Below, one piece after another: positions 24,929-33,369 of a stretch of 64,000 nucleotides of DNA; the stretch's first letter is position 1; each line of letters opens with the position of its first letter. Origin of the DNA: Luteococcus sp052116585 (GTDB lineage Bacteria; Actinomycetota; Actinomycetes; Propionibacteriales; Propionibacteriaceae); NCBI RefSeq assembly GCF_052116585.1, contig NZ_JBQKKT010000006.1:62001-126000 (forward strand), in the 5' to 3' direction. Position numbers and translations under genes: made by a program. The notes under the pieces are model-generated. The model was given only the letters and a program-made list of their open reading frames with translations. It did no database searches and was not told the DNA's origin.

Positions 24929-26410
24929 TCAGGCCGCCACCAGCATCCCGTCGCGCAGGGCCTGACGGACCTTCGGCAGCACCTCGGCCCGCACGGCGGC
25001 GGCATCCGCCTCCAGCAGCATGGCGATCGCGTCGGTGATCTGCCCCAGTGAGAGGTCCCCGTCACAGGTGCCCAGAACACCACCCAGCACGGTGTCCACC
25101 TCCATGGCCCGACGCAGACCCGAGGCGCTGCGCAGCACGATGTGCTGCGGATCGGCCGCACCCGCCTCCCCCAGGGTCTCCTGGCTGACGTGCTCGGCGA
25201 GCTTCCAGTTCTGGGCCAGGATCTCCTCGTCGCCCAGCAGGGAATTGGTGACGCAGGCCTGGTGCTCGGCCAGCGCGGCGCCGACCGGCTGGGCGATGGC
25301 ATGGGGCCAGCTCTCCACCTGGACATCGGGCGTGGTGCGTTCGGCGCGGGTGAGGATGATCCAGCCCATCCCCACCCCGACGATGCCCAGCCCCTTGAAG
25401 TAGTCGATCCACTCCAGGTAGCGGGACTTCCACTCCGGGCTGCCGGCCAGCCCGGCGTCGGTCAGCCAGACCTCGATGTAGTTGTAGATGTCCAGCCGTT
25501 CGCGCTCAACCACCCACACATCGCAGCCCGACCCCTCGGCCCAGCCCGCGACGCGCTCCTCCCACGGCTGGCCCTCCAGGATGGCCCAGTTGCACAGCAC
25601 CTCCAGACTGCCGCCCGGGTTCAGGTGCTCGGGAGCGCCCTTCACCACGGCCTCCACCAGCCCGTCGCCGGAGAAGCTGCCCTCCCGGTAGACCAGTCGT
25701 TCCCCGTCGCTGGTGGGCGGGCTCATCACATAGGGCGGGTTGGTGACGATCAGGTCGAACCGCTCCCCCGCCACCGGTTCGTAGAGGCTGCCGTCGCGGA
25801 TGTCCACGTCCACCTGGTTCAGCGCGGCGGTCAGGGCCGCCAGTTCCAGGGCGCGGGGATTGATGTCGGTGGCGACGACGTGGTCGGCGTGCCGGGCAAG
25901 GTGCAGGCTCTGCACGCCGCAGCCGGTGCCCAAGTCCAGGGCACTGCCCACCGGCGTGCGCATCGTCATCTGTGCCAGCGAGGTGGACGCGGGCGAGACG
26001 CCCAGCACGTAGTCAGGGCGGGTGCGGGTGGTCACCTGGTCCAGCCCCGGGGTCAGGTCGCTGACGATCCACCCGGACGCACCGTCGTCGGGCGAACCGT
26101 AGGGGCGGATGTCCACCAGGGCACGGACCCGGTCCCCGGTGACCAGCAGGATGCCCGCCCCCGCGAGCATCGGCACGTCGACGGCGGCGCGCACGTCGGC
26201 CAACGCCACCTCCTGCTGCAATGGCCACAACCGGATCAGGGTGGCCTGCGGATCGGTGGCGTCGCCCAGCACGTCGAGCGCGGGGATGGTGGAATTGCGG
26301 CCCAACCCCTCCTGCCCGGCCTCCCCGAGCCGCTCGATCACCTCGTCGATCGTGTACTTGGCGGTCAGGAACTGGGAGCGCAGGACGTCCACCTGCTCGG
26401 GGGTCAGCAT
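24929..26410 (-). CDS. HemK-like class I SAM methyltransferase
   Basis: A 493-residue methyltransferase. An N-terminal helical/winged part (about 1-140) is followed by the SAM fold with ALDLGTGCGVQSLHLA (motif I, about 162) and the acceptor motif LIVTNPPYVMSP (about 228), typical of N-methylating enzymes such as HemK/PrmC or RlmG-type. A C-terminal 160-residue region ends in a helical segment. The ATG at 26410 is chosen because the protein opening MLTPEQVDVLRSQF is family-like; no clear SD is seen. It is divergent from the MrfA-like helicase. The methylated target is unknown. Confidence 0.8.
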   Translation of the reverse strand: MLTPEQVDVLRSQFLTAKYTIDEVIERLGEAGQEGLGRNSTIPALDVLGDATDPQATLIRLWPLQQEVALADVRAAVDVPMLAGAGILLVTGDRVRALVDIRPYGSPDDGASGWIVSDLTPGLDQVTTRTRPDYVLGVSPASTSLAQMTMRTPVGSALDLGTGCGVQSLHLARHADHVVATDINPRALELAALTAALNQVDVDIRDGSLYEPVAGERFDLIVTNPPYVMSPPTSDGERLVYREGSFSGDGLVEAVVKGAPEHLNPGGSLEVLCNWAILEGQPWEERVAGWAEGSGCDVWVVERERLDIYNYIEVWLTDAGLAGSPEWKSRYLEWIDYFKGLGIVGVGMGWIILTRAERTTPDVQVESWPHAIAQPVGAALAEHQACVTNSLLGDEEILAQNWKLAEHVSQETLGEAGAADPQHIVLRSASGLRRAMEVDTVLGGVLGTCDGDLSLGQITDAIAMLLEADAAAVRAEVLPKVRQALRDGMLVAA

Positions 26411-26486
26411 GCGTCCATGCTGGTGGGCGGTGCGGTGCCGCGCAAGCCTGCCGCCACTGTCGGTGCCGCGTGGCATCCTGAACCCC

Positions 26487-28757
26487 ATGGCTGTTCCTGA
26501 CCGGTTGATGGGCGACGAGGTGGTGCACGTGCACCATCGCGATGCCGCGCCCGGTCAGACAGCCGAGTGGCCCGAGTGGTTGCCAGAGCAGGTGCGGCAA
26601 TCCGTGACGGCACACGGGATCGCGCGGCCTTGGCGGCATCAGGTTGAGCTGGCCGAGCATGTCTTCGCGGGGCGGCATGCCGTCATCTGCACGTCCACCG
26701 CGTCGGGCAAGACGCTGGCCTATCTGCTGCCGATCATGGCGGCCACCGCGGTGAAGGACGGGGTCCTGGGGCTTCCCGTCGAGTCCGCCCGAGCCCGGCT
26801 GGTGACCCGCAAGCACACCGCGCTCTACCTGGCCCCCACCAAGGCGTTGGCTCACGACCAGCTGCGCAGTGCCACGGAACTTGGCCCCGACGGTTGGAAG
26901 GTGACCTGTCTGGACGGTGACTCCGACCAGCAGGAACGCCGCTTTGCCCGAGACTTCGCCAGCTATGTGCTGACCAATCCGGACATGCTGCACCTCTCCG
27001 TGCTGCCCAACCACGCCCGGTGGGCTGGCTTCCTGGGCTCGCTGCGCTATGTGGTCATCGACGAGGCGCACCGTGCCCGCGGCGTCTTCGGAGCGCACGT
27101 GGCGGCGGTGATCAGGCGGCTGCGGCGACTGTGCGCCATGTACGGCGCCGACCCGGTCTTCATCCTGGCCTCCGCCACCGCCACCAATGCCGGCGAGGCG
27201 GGCGGTCGGCTGATCGGCGAGGACCAGGTGGCGGTGGTGGACCGGGACAGTTCCCCGCACGCCGCCCGCGACGTCGTGCTCTGGCAGCCCGCCGACTCCC
27301 CGCACGGAGACGCGGCGCGGGTGATGGCCAACCTGGTGGACGAGGGCAAGCAGGTGATCACCTTCGTGCCCAGCCGCACGATGGCCGAATTGATTGCCGT
27401 GCGCGCCCAGGACCAGGTGACCTCGGGGGGCGAGATCGCCTCCTACCGTTCCGGCTACCTGGCCCAGGACCGCCGCGGCATCGAGCACGCCCTCTCGTCG
27501 GGTGCCCTGCGAGGGGTGGCGGCGACGAATGCGCTGGAGCTGGGCATCGACGTGGCGGGCATGGACGCCGTGGTGATCTGCGGTTTCCCCGGCACCCTGG
27601 CCGCACTGTGGCAGCAGGCGGGGCGCGCGGGCCGTGGTGAGCGGGATGCCCTGGTGGTACTGATGGCCCGCGAGGACCCACTGGACGTCTACCTCTTCGA
27701 GCATCCCGAGCGGATCTTCGCCGCTCCCGTGGAGTCGACGGTGCTCCACCCCGAGAATCCCTATGTGCTGGGGCCCCACCTGGCGGCGGCGGCGCAGGAG
27801 TCGGCCCTCACCGAGGCCGACGAGCGGTGGTTCGGGGCCGGAATGGGACGGTTGGCGGACCAGCTGGCCCGTCAGGGGCTGCTGCGGCGCCGCCCGACGG
27901 GATGGTTCTGGACCCGTCCAGAGCGAGCCGTCGACTCGATCGACCTGCGATCCATGGGAGGGCGTCCGGTGGAGATCATCGACCGTGGCACCGGCCGCGT
28001 GGTCGGGCAGGTGGAGCGCGGCGCCGCCGACCGGACCGTGCACCCCGGCGCCGTCTACCTGCACCTGGGCGAGCAGTGGCTGGTGGATGACTACCGGCCC
28101 GAGGAATTGCAGGCCCTGGTGCACCCGGAGCGGCCGGGCTTCTTCACCCAGCCGCAGAGCCTCTCGCAGGTGCGGATCCTCTCGGTGGGCGAGCAGCGCG
28201 AGTTCGGCCGGGGCACGGTGAACCGGGGCGAGGTGGAGATCACCGAGCAGGTGGTGGGCTACCTACGACGCGACGAGATCACGGGCGACGTGTGGGACTC
28301 CACCCCGCTGGAGATGGACGAACACGTCCTGCGGACCAGGGCGATGTGGTGGGAGGTTCCCGACGAGCTGGTGGCCGAGCTGAAGCTCAACGCCGTCCAA
28401 CTGGCGGGCGCGGCCCATGCGGCCGAGCACTGCGCGATCGGCCTGCTACCCATGTTCGCGCCCTGTGACCGATGGGACATCGGTGGAGTCTCGACGATCA
28501 TGCACCCGGACACGGGGCGCTGCACGATCGTGGTTCACGACGGGCATCCGGGCGGCGCGGGCTTTGCCGACAGGGGTTTCGAACGCGCCGAGGAATGGGC
28601 CCTGGCGACCTTGGAAAGGCTGGAGCAGTGCGACTGCGAGGCGGGCTGCCCGAGCTGCGTGGTCAGTCCCAAGTGCGGCAACGCCAACCAGTCGCTGGAT
28701 CGTGACGCGGCCCGACGGTTGTTGACCGGATTGTTGGGGATCGACGCGTTCGCGTGA
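26487..28757 (+). CDS. mrfA: MrfA-like DEAD/DEAH helicase with Zn-binding C-terminus
   Basis: A 756-residue SF2 helicase (YprA/MrfA; Rv3649-like). Motifs: Walker A TSTASGKT (about 70), DEAH in VVIDEAHRARG (about 191), SAT in LASATATN, and QQAGRAGRG (about 376). The C-terminal MZB/DUF1998-like part carries a four-Cys cluster CDCEAGCPSC..KCGN (about 714-732). Bacillus MrfA repairs mitomycin-C damage with an exonuclease; no MrfB partner gene is adjacent. The ATG at 26487 follows CATCCT by 7-8 nt, perhaps leaderless. It ends 3 bp from the convergent AAA ATPase gene. A repair role is inferred from the family. Confidence 0.85.
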   Translation: MAVPDRLMGDEVVHVHHRDAAPGQTAEWPEWLPEQVRQSVTAHGIARPWRHQVELAEHVFAGRHAVICTSTASGKTLAYLLPIMAATAVKDGVLGLPVESARARLVTRKHTALYLAPTKALAHDQLRSATELGPDGWKVTCLDGDSDQQERRFARDFASYVLTNPDMLHLSVLPNHARWAGFLGSLRYVVIDEAHRARGVFGAHVAAVIRRLRRLCAMYGADPVFILASATATNAGEAGGRLIGEDQVAVVDRDSSPHAARDVVLWQPADSPHGDAARVMANLVDEGKQVITFVPSRTMAELIAVRAQDQVTSGGEIASYRSGYLAQDRRGIEHALSSGALRGVAATNALELGIDVAGMDAVVICGFPGTLAALWQQAGRAGRGERDALVVLMAREDPLDVYLFEHPERIFAAPVESTVLHPENPYVLGPHLAAAAQESALTEADERWFGAGMGRLADQLARQGLLRRRPTGWFWTRPERAVDSIDLRSMGGRPVEIIDRGTGRVVGQVERGAADRTVHPGAVYLHLGEQWLVDDYRPEELQALVHPERPGFFTQPQSLSQVRILSVGEQREFGRGTVNRGEVEITEQVVGYLRRDEITGDVWDSTPLEMDEHVLRTRAMWWEVPDELVAELKLNAVQLAGAAHAAEHCAIGLLPMFAPCDRWDIGGVSTIMHPDTGRCTIVVHDGHPGGAGFADRGFERAEEWALATLERLEQCDCEAGCPSCVVSPKCGNANQSLDRDAARRLLTGLLGIDAFA

Positions 28758-28760
28758 GGT

Positions 28761-29927
28761 CTAGCGACTGCCCCAGTCCCAGATTGGCCGGTCGAACACT
28801 CCCTGCCCCGCCACCAGCGTCTCCCCGGTGTCCTTGAGCAGTTCGTGGTGCTCCAGCTCGTCGCCCAGCAGATCACGCAGACCGGCCACCAAGGCGGTGG
28901 AATGGGAGACGACGAGGACCTGGGTGCGTCTGCTCGCATCGGCCACGAGCCGGGTCAGGGCAGGAATCATCTCCGGGTGCAGGCTGGTCTCGGGCTCGTT
29001 GAGCACCAGCAGGCGCGGCGGCCTGGGGCTCAGCAGGGCAGCGGCCAACAGCAGGAAGCGCAGCGTGCCGTCGGACAGTTCCTCGCTGGCCAGCGGACGC
29101 AGCAGACCGTGCTGTTGGAAGAGGAGCTCCAGACGGGTGCCCGACGACTCCACCATCACCCGCCCCCTGGGGAAGGCTTCGTCGACCGCTCGGCCCAGCA
29201 CCTCCCCGAAGGAGGACTCCAGGATCGTCTGCACGGCCGCAGCGAGGTCTGACCCGTCGGGAGCCAGCACCGGGGTCCAGGTGTTGACGTGCAGGCCGCG
29301 TGCGGGACTGGCCGGATCCGTGCGGAAGGCGTCGTAGAAGCGCCAACTGCGCACCTCCTGGCGGGCTGCCTGCAGCTCCGGGTAGAGGGACGGCTCAGCG
29401 ATCTCACTGAGCATGGACAGTTGGGGGGCCAGGTTCGAGGTGACGCGCTCCCAGCGGTCCTGGCGAGCGTCGACGATGGGTCCCTTGCGACGCACCAGAG
29501 TGGTGGCCGGGCGGAGCGCCTGACCGCCGAAGATGACTTCTCGTTTGATCTCGGGGTCGTGAACGAACATGGTGTCGCTCGGCGTCGGGAGGCCCACGTC
29601 CACCAGGTAACCGATGTCGTCGGTCACGAAGCCAAGCCCCAGGCTGACCGGCTTCACCCGACGGGCCTTCCCCTGTACCGGGACCTCGCCATCGCGCATG
29701 GCCTGACTGATGGTCTCCGGCCCGGCCCACAGCACGCTGCCCAGGCCGCCCTGCTGGGCCAGGGAGCCGACGAGTGTGCCACCGGCGGCCCCGGTGAGCA
29801 GCCCGAGGGCTCGATAGAGACTGGACTTGCCAACCCCATTCGCGCCTGTGACGAGCGTCACCCTCCCCAAGGGCAGTACCAGCTCGCGCAGGCTCCGGAA
29901 TCCGCGGATCGCCACCGTCGTGATCAT
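28761..29927 (-). CDS. AAA (ABC/RecF-like) ATPase
   Basis: A 388-residue stand-alone ATPase of the predicted ABC-fold type. It has ITTVAIRGFRSLRELVLPLG, Walker A VTGANGVGKSSLYRA (about 30), signature-like ELSDGTLRFLLLAAAL (about 290), Walker B LLVLNEPETSLHP and the H-loop SHSTALV. Such ATPases act in DNA repair or as part of toxin-like defence systems. No nuclease gene is adjacent, so its function stays open. TAGGGT sits 6 nt before the ATG, suggesting a leaderless message. It converges with the MrfA-like helicase with 3 bp between stops. Confidence 0.78.
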   Translation of the reverse strand: MITTVAIRGFRSLRELVLPLGRVTLVTGANGVGKSSLYRALGLLTGAAGGTLVGSLAQQGGLGSVLWAGPETISQAMRDGEVPVQGKARRVKPVSLGLGFVTDDIGYLVDVGLPTPSDTMFVHDPEIKREVIFGGQALRPATTLVRRKGPIVDARQDRWERVTSNLAPQLSMLSEIAEPSLYPELQAARQEVRSWRFYDAFRTDPASPARGLHVNTWTPVLAPDGSDLAAAVQTILESSFGEVLGRAVDEAFPRGRVMVESSGTRLELLFQQHGLLRPLASEELSDGTLRFLLLAAALLSPRPPRLLVLNEPETSLHPEMIPALTRLVADASRRTQVLVVSHSTALVAGLRDLLGDELEHHELLKDTGETLVAGQGVFDRPIWDWGSR

Positions 29928-30079
29928 GCTGTCACCCTAGGCGGCGGCTCTGACATTCTTTCGGGGCGGGGGCCTCAGGGGGCCCACTGCTCAGTCACTT
30001 CCGACGCCCGATGCAGGACGGCCCGGACCCCGGATCGCTGCCGTTCCCGGTCAGGGTGCCGCACGCTCTGTCCGTCGCG

Positions 30080-31201
30080 TCAGCCCCTGTGTGCGAGACG
30101 ACGCAGGAGGGCGCCGAGACCCTCGCGGTGCTGGGGTGCCTCCTGGGGCGGGACCGCAGGAACGGGCTCGACGGGTGCGGGCTCGACGGGCGCGGGCTCG
30201 ACGGGTGCGGGCTCGACGGGCGCGGGCTCGACGGGCGCGGGCTCGACGGGCGCGGGCTCGACGGGCGCAGGCTCGACGGACACATCCTTGCCCATCGAGC
30301 TGAAGACATTGGCCTCGCGTGCGCCGTGACCAAAGCTGTCAGCTGATGTCTGGCTGCCATGACCGTTGCTCCCGTTAGGATTCTCGGGCCCATGACCGTT
30401 CAGCTGGTCGGACTGGTCACCCTCTGCACGCTGCTCCGGCTCAGCGACCCGGGCGGGAGTGGCCTCGGGCGTCGCGCTGCCCTCCAGCCTGTCAAGGTCC
30501 ACCACGTCGGCGAGGCTGGCCTGGAGGTAGTTGCCTTCGTCACCGTCGTCTTCGAGGGCTCTGCGCATGCCGGAATTGCTGATGACTACCACGAGTTCCT
30601 GGTCCTGCCCGCTCTCGTCCTCGTCGGGATCCGCTCCGCGACGCGCCATCGCGGCAGCCTGCCGGACCGCGGATGCCTCGATCTCCAGGTCGATGTCGTC
30701 GCCGATGAGCCAGCCGCCGGTCTCAAGGGCCGCGTTGTAGGTCAGGCCGAAGTCGCTGCGCTTGATCCGCAGCTTGGACTCGAAGCCGATGCGCTCGTTG
30801 CCGAAGGGGTCGGTGACGCTTCCCGTCCACTCGAAGACCAGTGACAGGGGGCGCGTCACGTCCTTGATCGTGAGGTCGCCGCAGATCTGGACATTCGTGT
30901 CGTCAAGGATCTCGAAGGCGGTCGCGACGAAGGTGATGGCCGGGAAGTGCTGGACGTCGAAGAAGTCGCTGGTGCGCAGGTGGTGATCGCGGTCTGGCAC
31001 ATAGGTGTTGATGCTTGCGGTGCTGATGCTCACCATCAGGGCCGAGTTCTCCACATTCGCGCAGTCGATGAGCGCGTATCCCTGGAACTGGTCGAAGGTG
31101 CCCCGAATCCGGCTCAGTCCGGCATGGCGCACGGAGAAGCCCAAGGAGCTGTGGGCCAGATCCAGGTGGTAGAGCCCATGGATGTCAGTGATTCGTTGCA
31201 C
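30080..31201 (-). CDS. YceI-domain protein with PAPVE repeat tail
   Basis: A 373-residue protein. Residues about 1-175 form a YceI-like lipid-binding barrel (GLYHLDLAHSSLGFSVRH, FPAITFVATAF, FGLTYNAALETGGWLIGDD). YceI proteins bind isoprenoids or fatty amides; no signal peptide is visible here, so it is probably cytoplasmic. From about 200 to 320 the chain is disordered and acidic, then comes a seven- to eight-fold PAPVE repeat and a basic end (LLRRLAHRG). The GTG at 31201 with a G-rich SD fits the domain start. The tail may tether it to a partner or the membrane. The role is unproven. Confidence 0.8.
   Translation of the reverse strand: MQRITDIHGLYHLDLAHSSLGFSVRHAGLSRIRGTFDQFQGYALIDCANVENSALMVSISTASINTYVPDRDHHLRTSDFFDVQHFPAITFVATAFEILDDTNVQICGDLTIKDVTRPLSLVFEWTGSVTDPFGNERIGFESKLRIKRSDFGLTYNAALETGGWLIGDDIDLEIEASAVRQAAAMARRGADPDEDESGQDQELVVVISNSGMRRALEDDGDEGNYLQASLADVVDLDRLEGSATPEATPARVAEPEQRAEGDQSDQLNGHGPENPNGSNGHGSQTSADSFGHGAREANVFSSMGKDVSVEPAPVEPAPVEPAPVEPAPVEPAPVEPAPVEPAPVEPVPAVPPQEAPQHREGLGALLRRLAHRG
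30166..30279. repeat. Tandem 15-bp repeat encoding PAPVE units
   Basis: About eight copies of GCTCGACGGGYGCGG run head to tail and code the VEPAP units in the YceI tail. The array is a likely site for length variation. Confidence 0.85.
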
Positions 31202-31297
31202 GCGTATTCCCCCCGAAGATCGCAGAAGCCGACGTAATCGACACAAACCTAGCCTCTCCCGAGAGCAATTCAGCTGGCCACGCTGTCCCCTTTTTCC

Positions 31298-31729
31298 TCA
31301 GTCCTGGGTCAGGTTCCCCGCGATGGCCTTGGCGTGCACCCATCGGGGACCTGGGGTGATTGCGGGGGTGATCAGGCTACGTACCTCCACGGTGACGCGA
31401 AATTCATCGCCCCCACCCTCCACCCGGCAGGAGACCAATTCACCACCATTGGCTCGCGCGCTGACTTTTCCTGCAGCACAGGATTTCTGGCCACGCGCAT
31501 GGGCGCCAGCGGCCGCCAGAGCTGCCAGATCAGCCGTGGAACGTGCCCGATGGATGGCGGCTATCCAGCCGGCCACGCAGACCCCCACCAGCATCGCCAT
31601 ACAGGTGCACAGGATGATGCCTCCCGTCAGGGCGGAGGCTGCCCCAAGCTCTGCCTCAGCGGCTGGCAGACCAGAACCGGTCGAGCAGCCACGCACTGGC
31701 CACGATCCCGGTGGCTTGATGCCCACCAC
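31298..31729 (-). CDS. Secretion-locus TadE-like membrane protein (Rv3654c type)
   Basis: A 143-residue protein similar in position and layout to the TadE-like protein of the actinobacterial tad/helicase neighbourhood. One membrane helix (about 34-58, GGIILCTCMAMLVGVCVAGW) is followed by an Ala-rich stretch (ADLAALAAAGAHA) and an outside domain of about 70 residues with two Cys. It is probably a minor pseudopilin. The GTG at 31729 lies 1 nt after the stop of the next tadE gene, so it is the last gene of the pilin transcript. Confidence 0.65.
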   Translation of the reverse strand: MVGIKPPGSWPVRGCSTGSGLPAAEAELGAASALTGGIILCTCMAMLVGVCVAGWIAAIHRARSTADLAALAAAGAHARGQKSCAAGKVSARANGGELVSCRVEGGGDEFRVTVEVRSLITPAITPGPRWVHAKAIAGNLTQD

Positions 31730-31730
31730 G

Positions 31731-32063
31731 TCATGCCCCCGGTTCCAGGTCCGCCACGGCTCGCCCTTCCAGGACGACCGGCCCCAACTTCCCCAGCTTC
31801 TGCTCGGACCGGACCGTCACCGTCACCGTCCTGGTACCGCGGGCCACCCGAACGGTGGCACCCTCCGGAGCACGCTGCTCCGCCTTGCGCGCAGCCGCCG
31901 CATCGGATCGCGCCACCTGGCGGGCCACCTGGGACGCGACATCTGCGCACGCCGTCTGCACCACCACCAGGTTGACCACCCAGCAGGACACGATGACGGC
32001 CAGGGCGGCCGTCATCAGCCCGACCGCCAACTCGGCCGTCACCATGCCCCGCTGCGTGTTCAC
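31731..32063 (-). CDS. TadE-like minor pilin
   Basis: A 110-residue TadE-type protein: RGMVTAELAVGLMTAALAVIV (G/MVTAE processing-like site and N-terminal helix) then a small domain (ADVASQVARQVAR..VTVTVRSEQKLG). TadE proteins are minor pilins processed by the Tad peptidase, which is not in the window. The GTG start overlaps the stop of the DUF4244 pilin gene (GTGA), so the two are translationally coupled. Confidence 0.78.
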   Translation of the reverse strand: MNTQRGMVTAELAVGLMTAALAVIVSCWVVNLVVVQTACADVASQVARQVARSDAAAARKAEQRAPEGATVRVARGTRTVTVTVRSEQKLGKLGPVVLEGRAVADLEPGA

Positions 32064-32380
32064 TTGATGCTCGCCCCCAACTGACCGATCAGCTTGGTCA
32101 CCTGCCGCAGCAGTTCTGCCGAGAAGGCGTCGTCCTGGAAGACCTGGACCAGGACCAGGGCCAGCGCGATGGCGGCCAGGATGCCCACCGCGTACTCGGC
32201 GGTGACCATCCCACGCTCGCAGACCCGACGCACCGGCGCGAGGCGGGCGCCCCGGGCGCGGGCCTCGGGCAACTGCGAGCCGTCTGACAGCTGGGAACCG
32301 TCGGCCCATTGGGAACCGTCGGTCAGGGAGTTGGAGAGGTGCGCCCGCGGCTGCACGGCCAGGGCTCGTTCGAGGGGCAT
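32060..32380 (-). CDS. DUF4244/Flp-type pilin
   Basis: A 106-residue pilin candidate. The ATG at 32380 with SD AAAGGA is the start. The N-terminal 55 residues carry a threefold DGSQ(L/W) repeat and Arg/Ala-rich part; then ERGMVTAEYAVGILAAIALA, a typical Flp processing site (G/M, Glu at +5) and hydrophobic helix; the rest (FQDDAFSAELLRQVTKL) is a short tail. Such pilins form the Tad pilus fibre. It lies after a strong terminator for tadC, so it should have its own promoter. The leader is unusually long for Flp pilins. Confidence 0.75.
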   Translation of the reverse strand: MPLERALAVQPRAHLSNSLTDGSQWADGSQLSDGSQLPEARARGARLAPVRRVCERGMVTAEYAVGILAAIALALVLVQVFQDDAFSAELLRQVTKLIGQLGASIK

Positions 32381-32530
32381 GGTGATCCTTTCGTCTGCGG
32401 CCCGGCACCCCGCCGGACTCACCCAGCACTCTTGACATCGAGCGGCGCCAGGATTCACCGGAGATTGGCCCTGTGGACAATTCCTCGGTGCACCCTGGAT
32501 GTGGACAGGCCGGACCTCTGGGAACAGCCA

Positions 32531-32565
32531 GACACCCCGCACTCCGTCGAGGAGTGCGGGGTGTC
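32531..32565 (-). terminator. Terminator after tadC
   Basis: GACACCCCGCACTCC (32531-32545) pairs perfectly with GGAGTGCGGGGTGTC (32551-32565) around the loop GTCGA. It separates tadABC from the pilin genes. Confidence 0.8.
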
Positions 32566-32574
32566 GAAGCCCGG

Positions 32575-33312
32575 TCAGCGCAGCCCGTACTGCTGCACCA
32601 GCCCGGCGACGATGGGCACGACGCCGGTGAGCAGGAAGGCGGGGAGGAAACAGGCCATCAGGGGCAGGACGGATCGCACCCCCATGGCCCGGGCGCGTCT
32701 GATCCTGACCTCATGGCTGCGGGCACGGGCATCGGCAGCGTGGTCGCGCACCGTCGCCGCCACCGCCGAACCCGTTGCCGCGCTGCTGGCCAGATCTGTG
32801 GCGACGTCGGCCCATACCGGGTCCTCGGTGAGGGCAAGCCACGCTCCGCTCTCGTCCACCCCCACCATCACCCTCGAGTTCACCCGCTGCAGCGCCCGGC
32901 AACCGGGCTGGGGTCCCACCCTGGCCACTTCCCGGGCTGCCGTTCGCAAGGGCAGTCCTGCTTCCAGCGCGGAGGCCAACAAGTCCAGCACCTGCGGCAG
33001 CTGGGCCCGGGCCAGCGCCACCTCGCGTTCCTGGTCGCGTCCCACCACCTGCCCCAGACCGATGGCCACTGCCAGCGTCACGAGGACCGCCACTGTGAGC
33101 CGCAGGAGTGGATGCGCCGGGTCCATCCACAGCTGGGCAGCCAGCCCCAGAATGGCTCCCGCCCCAACGCGCACCAGGAGCGTTGGCGCACCGGGCCGGC
33201 CCGCCAACCACGACGGCACCGCTGGCCCCCTGGGGTGGTGCAGGCGGCGCGGCGACGGCAGCACCCAGAGCCAGACGGCCAGCGCCCAGGCCAGCGCTGC
33301 CCCGCCAGTCAT
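32575..33312 (-). CDS. tadC: TadC-like pilus assembly membrane protein
   Basis: A 245-residue type II secretion F-like protein. Membrane helices lie near the N-terminus (ALAWALAVWLWVL; VGAGAILGLAAQLWM; LTVAVLVTLAVAIG) and at the end (VLPLMACFLPAFLLTGVVPI). A cytoplasmic F domain between them has LPQVLDLLASALEAGLPLRTA. It pairs with TadB in the inner-membrane platform of the Tad pilus. The ATG at 33312 is preferred over GTG 33324 because GGGGGAC precedes it. There is a 57-bp gap after tadB. Confidence 0.82.
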   Translation of the reverse strand: MTGGAALAWALAVWLWVLPSPRRLHHPRGPAVPSWLAGRPGAPTLLVRVGAGAILGLAAQLWMDPAHPLLRLTVAVLVTLAVAIGLGQVVGRDQEREVALARAQLPQVLDLLASALEAGLPLRTAAREVARVGPQPGCRALQRVNSRVMVGVDESGAWLALTEDPVWADVATDLASSAATGSAVAATVRDHAADARARSHEVRIRRARAMGVRSVLPLMACFLPAFLLTGVVPIVAGLVQQYGLR

Positions 33313-33369
33313 GCCGTCCCCCACGGGCAGGTCGTCGTCAATCCCGTCAAGACCCTCGCCACTGTCATC

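Noticed and set aside
26013..28124. A 703-codon antisense frame opposite the MrfA-like helicase
   Set aside because: Shadow of the real gene; no motifs and no ribosome-binding site.
30166..30279. CRISPR-like repeat array
   Set aside because: The 15-bp units are directly adjacent with no spacers and translate into PAPVE; no cas genes were seen.
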